Positions 26,701 to 35,700 of a stretch of DNA of 64,000 nucleotides are shown here, piece after piece (positions within the stretch are counted from its first letter, which is position 1; every line of letters starts with the position of its first letter). Source of the DNA: Deltaproteobacteria bacterium (GTDB taxonomy: Bacteria > Acidobacteriota > Thermoanaerobaculia > Multivoradales > JAHZIX01); assembly GCA_022601195.1 (NCBI GenBank), contig JAHZIX010000022.1:1-64000 (forward strand), in the 5' to 3' direction. The notes under the pieces were generated by a model, which was given only the letters and a program-made list of their open reading frames with translations, did not search any database and was not told the DNA's origin. A program made the position numbers and the translations under genes.

Positions 26701-29700
26701 CCGAATATCCAACCAATGCTCTAGCTGAGGCGCCAGAGAACGTTTCGCCACTACGATCCGGCCCTGGGCTCCGAGGCTCTCGAGGCCGAGAATACGGCGA
26801 AAAGCCTCCCCGCCTTCCTCGGCACCGATGGAAACTGAAGCCATCTCACGATCTCGCTCCGAGACAGCTCCCTCACCGAGGGACCAACCGTCCCAGTCGA
26901 TGCTCAACCAATTGATCTTGCCCTCCCCATGGCGCGCCTGAACGAAGGCATCCACGAAGGAGTTGGCGGCGGCATAGGCGGTAAAGCCCAAGCCCCCGAG
27001 GACAGTGGCTGTACTCGAGGTCACGGCGAGAAAATCCAACTCGCCCGGAGGACTCTCCTCACCCAAGATTTCGTCCAACACCAGCAGGCCGTGGACCTTG
27101 GAGCGAAATTGCTCGCGGCAAGCGCCTTCGTCCAGGTCATCGAGGAGGACCGCTGCCCGATCACCGGCGATGCCGGCCGCGTGAATCACCCCGTGGAGAC
27201 CTCCCAACCGTTGCCGCCAGCGACGCACCAGATGCCCCATGGATTCCCGGTCCGCAACATCGGCTCGGTCCAAATACAACTCCGCTCCCGCCTCCTCCAA
27301 TGCTTGCAGCTGGCGAATCCGGAAACTGACCGGATCTTTCTCCCCTTTGTTTGCCAACCAACTCGCCCAGTCTTCCGGCGGAGGGAAGGTGGAACGCCCC
27401 ACCAACACCAAGCGAGCCTGGGACTCTCTGGCGAGCATCCCAGCCAAAGCTAGAGCGACGCCGCCGAGGCCTCCGGTAATCAAGACCGCTCCATGGCGCC
27501 GCAGACGAGGATTCCGTGGGCCCGCCTCGATCCGTCGCGGCTCGAAACTCTCCACCCACCGGGCCCCGCCCCGAAGGGCTATGGCTCCCCCACGGGGTGG
27601 TCGTAGCAGCTCATCGAGAAGCTCAGAGACAGTAGTCTGAGGGTCCCCAGGCGGGCTACCGGACGCCCCCACCGGAAGATCCACGGCCCGGCAGGCGAGG
27701 GCTGGCGCCTCCTGTTGGATGACCCGTAAAGCACCGGCGACGGTGGATTTGAAGGGCTCGAAGGTATCCCTGGCATCGAGACGAAATAGGCCGCTGGCGG
27801 CGACACAGAGCTCCGCTTCCTGGGATTCATCCTCTCCCCCAGGGTCCTCCATCAAGGGGGTGGCCAATACCCTTACGAATTCCTGTGCCAGGGCCAAAAC
27901 GCTGTAAAGGGTCGCCACCTGAGTCCCCTCGAAGGCGGCCACCCGCTGATCGCTGCTACCGGTCGAAATCAGTCCCGCCGCCATGCCCCAAAGATGAACG
28001 ATACGCCGAGGTCTCGTGCCTTCCTCCTCCAAGGCTTCCAACAGACTTCGGTAGTCCTGCCGCCGCCTCGGTGCCACCACGAATTCACTTTCCGAAAGGC
28101 GCTCGAAACGGCTCCCGGCGGTCACCCTGAAAACCTTCTCTCCCCGCTCTCGCAGCTGCTGGCTCAAGGCATCTCCAATGCCATCCACTCCACTCAAAAG
28201 CAACCATGGCCCGCGTAGGCCGGCACGGCCTGCGCTAGCACTGCTCTCACCAGCACCGCTCGCACTAGTACTGTCCTCACCAGCCTGGGGCAAAACTCCA
28301 GGGGCTTCGTCGCTGCGTCGCCAACTGGGAAGGTAGAACCAATCTGCCAATTTTCGAGTCCCCCCGGAGCTCTCGGATACCAGCTCCTGGGAAGGCTCCA
28401 CCCAATACCGCCGCCGCTCGAAGGGGTAGGTGGGCAAGGTCCTGCGATGACGATGTTCGTGGCGGTAGAACCCCTGCCAATCTACCGGGACTCCTGACTG
28501 CCAAAGGCGCCCCAGAGCCGTCAGGGTCGTCTCCAGGCTACCGGCGGGATCCTTCGGCCCGGGCAGCGTCGGCACCAACCAGCGATCTCCTGCCGTCGGC
28601 TGACGCCCCATCAGGGAGGTCAGGGTTCGACCAGGCCCCAACTCCACCATAGCGAGATCAGGAATCTCCAGGAGCCGCTCGGCGCCAGCGGCGAAACGCA
28701 CCGCTCCCCGCAAGTGAGCGGCCCAATACCCGGGGCGGGTAGCCTCCTCCGACGTGATCCAGTCGCCGCTCAGATTGGAGAGGAACGGAACCGCTGGCGC
28801 CTGACGGGGCACCGCCGCCACCGCCTCTTCGAACGCCGCTACCGCCGGTGTCATCATGGACGAATGGAAAGCGTGGGAGGTGTGAAGGCGCCGATGCTCC
28901 ACTCCGTCCCGTTCCAATTGCTCCGCAAAGGCCGCCACCGCAGGAGAAGGACCGGAGACCACACACGCTTCGGGGCCGTTGATGGCTGCCAGGTCGAGAT
29001 CTTCCGAGCTTCTTTCCAGCCGCCCCGACAGCTCCGCCTCGGACAAGGCCACGGCGAGCATGCTTCCCTCGGGCAACTCCTGCATCAAACGACCTCGCAG
29101 GGCCACCAGATCGAGGGCGTCCTCCAAGGAAAAGACCCCCGCCAGGTAGGCGGCCGAGAGCTCCCCGATGGAATGGCCGAGCAGAGCCCGGGGCTCCATG
29201 CCCCACTCTTGCCAAAGATGCGCCAGAGCGATTTGCAAGGTAAATAGAGCCGGCTGGGCGATGCGAGTCTGGCGCAGCCGTTGGGCGCACTCCTCCCGGT
29301 CGGCCCCCAGCAGAGGAAAGAGCAGCTCCCGGAGATCGAATCCCAAGGGCTCGAGGAGCCTCTCCCCACAGAGGTCCACCCAATACCGAAAAGTCGGTTC
29401 CAGATGGTAGAGCTCCTCACCCATGCCGGGAAACTGAGAGCCCTGACCTGGAAATAGAAAGGCCACCGGACGACGGGAGGTCTCGTCAGTGACCGTGCGC
29501 ACCTGGCGCTGTATGCCCTCCGGCGCCTCCCCTTTCAGAGCCTGGGCTACTCCTTGTGGGTCCAGACTCGTCACCCACATACGGCGGTGCTGGAAAGTCT
29601 GCCGCCCCACTTGAAGGGTATAGGCAACATCGGCCAAGAGCCTCTCAGATTCACCGACTCCCCCATCCGAATTCTCGAGGCTGTCTGAAAGAAAGGTCCC

Positions 29701-32700
29701 CAGCCGATTGCCAGCTGCCTCCAGGGCTTCCGGGGTCCGGGCCGACCAGATCAGCAAGCGGACAGGACGGGAAGGGCCGGAGGCATCTCTCGGAGGGCCT
29801 TCTTCCAGAACGACATGGGCATTGGTGCCACCGATCCCAAAAGAGCTCACTCCCGCCCGCCGGGGAGACCTGCCCTCTTCCCAAGGCGTCAGTTGGCGAT
29901 TGACAAAGAAGGGGCTGCCGGCAAAGTCGATGGCTGGATTGGGAGTCTCGCAATGCAAGCTCGGAGGGATTTGCTTACGGTCTAGGGCCAAGGCTGCTTT
30001 GATCAATCCGGTCACTCCCGCCGCGGCATCCAAATGACCAAGATTCCCCTTTACGGAGCCGATGGCACAAAAACCCATGTCCTCGGTATCACCTTGAAAG
30101 GCCTCGGAAAGGGCAGCGATCTCAATGGGATCACCGAGCTCGGTACCGGTACCGTGGGCCTCCACGTAGCCGAGACTTCGAGCGTCGACTCCAGCATCCG
30201 CCAAAGCCTGGGCTACGACCTCCCCCTGGCCTTCAATGCCCGGAGCCGTAAAGCCAACCTTTTCTGCACCGTCGTTGTTCACCGCCGAGCCACGAATCAC
30301 CGCCACGATGGGATCGCCGTCGGCCAGAGCTTGGTCCAGGGGTTTGAGAGCCACGACGCCGACCCCATTGCCCCCCACCGTGCCCGCCGCCTGCGCGGAA
30401 AAGGGCCTGCAATGGCCGTCCGGGGAGAGGATCATGGACGGTTCGTAGAGATAACCGGTCCGCTGAGGAAGGCGAACGGTGACACCCCCTGCCAGGGCCA
30501 TCTCACAATCTCCCGCGCGCAGCGCCCGGCAGGCCAGGTGTATGGCTACCAAAGAAGTCGAGCAAGCTGTTTGGACGCTGAAACTAGGCCCTTTGAGACC
30601 CAGCTTGTAGGACACCCGAGTGGCTAGGAAGTCCTTGTCGTTGGCCAACATCGCCTGGTAGGCACCCGCTGCCTGGAGGGCCTGAGGATTGGCCATCAGA
30701 TTGCCTTGGAGATAGGTATTGATGCCCACTCCAGCGAACACTCCAACGCGACCCCCAGTCCCTTCCGGCTGGTATCCGGCAGACTCCAAGGCTTCCCAGG
30801 AACACTCCAAAAAGAGCCTCTGCTGCGGATCTAGGATCTCCGCCTCTCGAGGCGTCAAGCCAAAGAATCCGGCATCGAAGAGATCGATATCCTCCAGCAC
30901 TCCCCCCGCCCGCACCCAGTTCGGGTGATAGCGGTCGACCGGTACCAAGGTACTGTCCTCTAGCTCTTCCGGGGTGAAAAACGAAATCGACTCCTCTCCC
31001 CCACAAAGCTTCTGCCACAACTCCTCGACGCCTCCAGCTCCGGGAAAACGGCCACTAGCAGCCAGCACCGCGATGGGGCCAGAAGCTCCCGCCCCACGAG
31101 GCGATGCCGAGGCGGAAACTCGCTGCCGCGCCGGTCCAGGTCCCTCCAGATGATCTGCCAGAGCCCTCACCGTAGGAAAGCGAAACAGGTCGACCAGGGA
31201 AACGGTTTTCTCCAGTTCCCTCTGCAATCGACTTTGTAACTTGACCAAGAGAAGAGAATGGCCACCGAGATCGAAGAAATTCTCCTCGGGCCCCACATGG
31301 TCGATGCCCAAGAGATCCCGCCAGAGGTTCGTAAGTGCGGACTCCAAGCCGTGGATGGGGACGTCCCTTCGAGCTTGCGCCTGGGCTGGTTCGGCTTCTG
31401 GTTCGTCGGACCCCACTGCTGGTCCTGAGGCAGCCGCCGCCTCGACTAGAGCAGCGAGAGCCTTGCGATTGACCTTGCCATTGGGAGTCAACGGGAACTC
31501 CGCCACCACCTGAAAGAGGGAAGGCACCATGTACTCCGGCAGTCGTGCACCCAGCTCCCGCCGAAGGCTTCCCTGTTGCGCGGCGTTCTCCAACTGCTGA
31601 GGAGAAGTGGTCACCGTCGGTTGCAAGTAGGCGATCAACCGATCGTCTCCGGCCCCTCGGGACTGCACCGCGGCGACGGACTGGCTCACCATCGGTAGGC
31701 TGTCCAGGGCGGTCTCGATCTCTCCCAGCTCGATACGCAATCCCCGCAGTTTGACCTGGAAATCCAACCGCCCGAGAAAATCGATAGCTCCATCGGTACG
31801 AAGGCGGACCTCATCCCCCGTGGCATAGAGACGGCCGCCCGCTGGATGGCCCGCCTGGCGACCGCCAAAGGGATCGGGAACGAAGCGCTCAGCGGTCAAA
31901 CCAGGGCGTTTCAGATACCCTCGACCAAGGTTGGCTCCGCCGATGTAGAGCTGGCCCGCTGCCCCCACCGCCACGGATCTCGAGGCAGCGTCGAGCACGT
32001 GAATTCGGGTATTGGCGATGGGTCGACCGATAGGCACCGCTCCCTCTTGGTGGGCAAAACACTGCCAGGCCGTAACGTCCACTGCCGCTTCTGTGGGGCC
32101 GTAGAGATTGTGCAGCTCCGGGCCATCAGGCGAGAACGCCTCAAAAAAGCGATCTCGAAGGGAGGCTGCCAACGCTTCTCCGCTACAGATTACCCGACGC
32201 AGAGAGGTGCACTTGCCCACCTCCTCACCGTCGAGGAAAGCCGCCAGCATGGAGGGCACGAAATGGAGAGTGGTGATGTTTCTCTGGCGAATCACCCTTC
32301 CGAGGTATTGGGGATCTCCGTGGGCACCGGGCTGCGCCATCACCAGTCTTGCGCCGAATAGGAGAGGCCAGAATAGCTCCCACACGGAAACATCGAAGGA
32401 TAGAGGGGTCTTTTGCAGAACCCGATCCCCCACCGTCAGACCGTAGGCTTCCTGCATCCAATGGAGCCGATTGAGAATGGCGCCATGACTATTCATGGCC
32501 CCCTTCGGCTGGCCCGTGGAACCAGAGGTGTAGATGACGTAGGCCAGACTTCCAGAATCCACCGGCACGGAAAAGCGACTAGTCGGGAAGGGCGAAAAAT
32601 CTGCAACCGACTCAGCCCCTAACCCGGAGACGCCAAACCCGGAGACGCCAGACCCGGAGACGCTCGCTCCGGTGCTCTCCTCCCTCCCAGGCTCCACCTC

Positions 32701-35700
32701 GAGGGGATTCTCCGCAGCTTCCGACAGGCATACCACCGTAGCCTTCGGAGCCCCCAGGCGCGGCCACAGCGCCACGGTGGTCAGGACCACTGCCGGCTCG
32801 GCGTCTCGCACCATAAATGCCAGTCGTTCCTGCGGGTAGTCCGGATCGAGGGGAACATAGGCCGCACCGACCTTGAGCACCGCCAGCAAGGCCACCATGA
32901 GCTCCGTGGAACGTTCCAAAGCCACGGCGATCCTGGACTCCGGGCGGACTCCCTGGGCCGCCAGGTAGTGAGCCAGTTGATTCGCCTTGGCTTCGAGCTC
33001 ACCATAGGTCAGCTGTTCACCGCCGGGTCCTTCCACCGCAACTGCCTCGGGAGCTTCCGCCGCTCGTAGCTCGAAACCCCAGTGAAGCGCTCTCCCCAAC
33101 CGGAGATCCCGATGGGTCGCGTTCCACTCCAACTCGACCTGCTGACGCTGAGCCTGGCTCAACCAAGGCAACTCCTCTACCGCCCGGGTGGCTCCTGAAA
33201 GCGCCCCTTCGGGGGATCTCTGTGCCGCTGCGGCAAGCACGGTCCGGAAATGGCCGGCGAGTCGCTCGACCGTGGTTGGGTCAAAGAGATCTCGGTTGTA
33301 CTCCAAGACTCCGCCCAAGCCATCCCCAACAGGCTGTAGATAAGCAGTGACCTCGAACTTGGCTGTCTTGGTAGAGAGAGCTTCCAGCCGGGTCTCCAAA
33401 CCTGGAAGAGACCACTCCTCCTCCGCTCCTGCCTGGTAGGCCAGCATGACTTGAAAAAAAGGCGTATGAGCCAGGTCTCTTCGCGGCCGCAGAGCTTCGA
33501 CCATCTTTTCGAAGGGCAGATCCTCGTGAGCGAAGGCCTCCAAGGTCCGTTCCCGCACCTCCGCGAGCTGCTCTTCAAAGGTAGTCCCAGCCTCCAGAGG
33601 GGATCGAATCGCCAGAGTATTGACGAAAAAGCCCATCAGCCCTTCCAGTTCCACCCGGCGACGGTTCGCTACCGGCGTTCCCACGACGACATCCCGCTGC
33701 CCGCTCAACCTCCAGAGCACCACTCGTAGGGCGGTCAGCAGAACCATGAAAAGGGTCGATTGACGACGATCCGCCAAGCGATGGAGATCCGTTGTGAGCC
33801 GGGCCGACAGCTCCAACGGCAGGAAGTCACCCTGAAAACTCTGCACCGCTCCCCGAGGTCGATCCGACGGGAGCTCCAACGGCGGTGGTGATGGCGATAG
33901 GCGCTGCCGCCAAAATTCCACCAAGGCCTCGGAGCTCTCGCTTTCCAAGCTCTGCCTCTGCCACCGGGCATAGTCCACATATTGAACTGGAAGCGGCGGC
34001 AGAGTCCCTTCGGTGCTACCTTGGCTGGACTTCCGGTAGAAGGTCCCCAGCTCGCGAAAAAAGACCCCTTGGGACCAACCATCGGAAACGATGTGGTGAA
34101 ACACCGCCAACAGGCTGTGGATACCCTCCGCCAGGCGCACTAAGTGCACCCGCCAGAGAGGGCCCTGCTCGAGATCGAAGGGCCGTTGGGATTCTCGCTG
34201 AGCCAAGGCCCTCAGGGCTCGTCGTCCATGATCGGCGGTGAGGGCAGACAAGTCGACCAGAGGCAATCGTCCGAATCGTGCCCGGCCCGCTCCGTCAACC
34301 TTCCTCCCGCTGGGTTCGATCCACTGCAGCACTTCCCCATCCCGCTGCCGAAACAGCGTCCGCAAGGGCTCGTGGCGGTCCTCGATGCTCTCCAAGGCCG
34401 ACTCGAAGGCCTGTACCTGGAGCGGCCCTTCCAAATGAAGCAGGCCGGCGATGTTGTAGAGAGGCGATCCCGGGTTCATACGATCCAGGAACCACAGCCT
34501 CTCTTGAGAGTAGGACAGGGGGAAGCCTTCTGAGGCCTCGGTGCGACGGCTCATTGGGTCAATTTCACTGGAAAACAAGTGCAGAGAGTCGGCGGCACCG
34601 GATTTCCCCGGCGGCACCGCTGCTCGGGTCAGTTGCTCCAATCGCCGAGACAGATCTGCCAAACGGGGAAATCGAAAGATCTCTCGCACCGGGAGCTGCA
34701 GGGAAAACAGACGTTCCACTCGCGCCACCAGCTGGGTCGCCAACAGCGAATGCCCTCCGGCCTCGAAAAAGTGACTCTCCGAAGTAATGGGAACCCCAGG
34801 GAGTAACTCTTTCCACGCCGATCCCAGGATCTCCAAAAGGGGGCTCTTTCCAAGGGAACGGTCGAGCTCCACCTCCCCGCCCCCGGTCGGCTCCGGAAGG
34901 CTGGCCAAATCCACCTTGCCATGGGCTGTCAAAGGCAGCTCCGCCATAGAGATCACCTGGGAGGGTACGAGATAGTCCGGCAACCGATGGGCCAGCCGAG
35001 CCCGCAGGACGACTCCATCGACCTCCTCTGCTGCCGCGACCACCCATGCCAAAAGGCGGGCTTCGGCACCTTGCCCCCGCACTTCCGCTGCGGCTTGGGC
35101 CACCGAAGGATCCGCTTCCAGGGCCGCCTCTACCTCTCCCGGCTCGACCCGAAAACCTCGCACCTTCTTTTGGCGATCTGTGCGGCCGAGAATTTCCAGG
35201 GCGCCATCGGAGCGAAAACGGGCCAAGTCTCCCGTGGCGTAGACTCGCTCGCCGGGGCTGAGGGCGTGGGGATCCGGTAGGAAACGCTGAGCGGTGTGAC
35301 GGCAGTCGTCTACATACCCCCGAGCGAGACCTGCTCCCCCCAGGAATAGCTGCCCCGAAACTCCCGGAGCGACCAACCTCGAAGACGAGTCCAGAACTCT
35401 GACTCGGCGGCCCGCAAGAGGACTTCCCACCGGCACCCGAGGGATCTCTTCGCCCCCCTCTTGCCAGGCTCCAGCATCGAAAGTCGTCGCTGTAACCACC
35501 CCTTCCGTGGGCCCATAAGCATTGAGCAGGCGAGGTGGAGCTAGAGTACGGATATCGCCATCGGCCTCGACCTTAGAGCGAGAACCCACCCAGCGGTGCC
35601 ACACCGACAAACCGGCTGGAGCCAGTGCCTCTCCCCCAGCCACAACCAGGCGAAGAACCGGTAAAGCGACGGAATCCGCCAACCATTGGGCTGTTACCTG

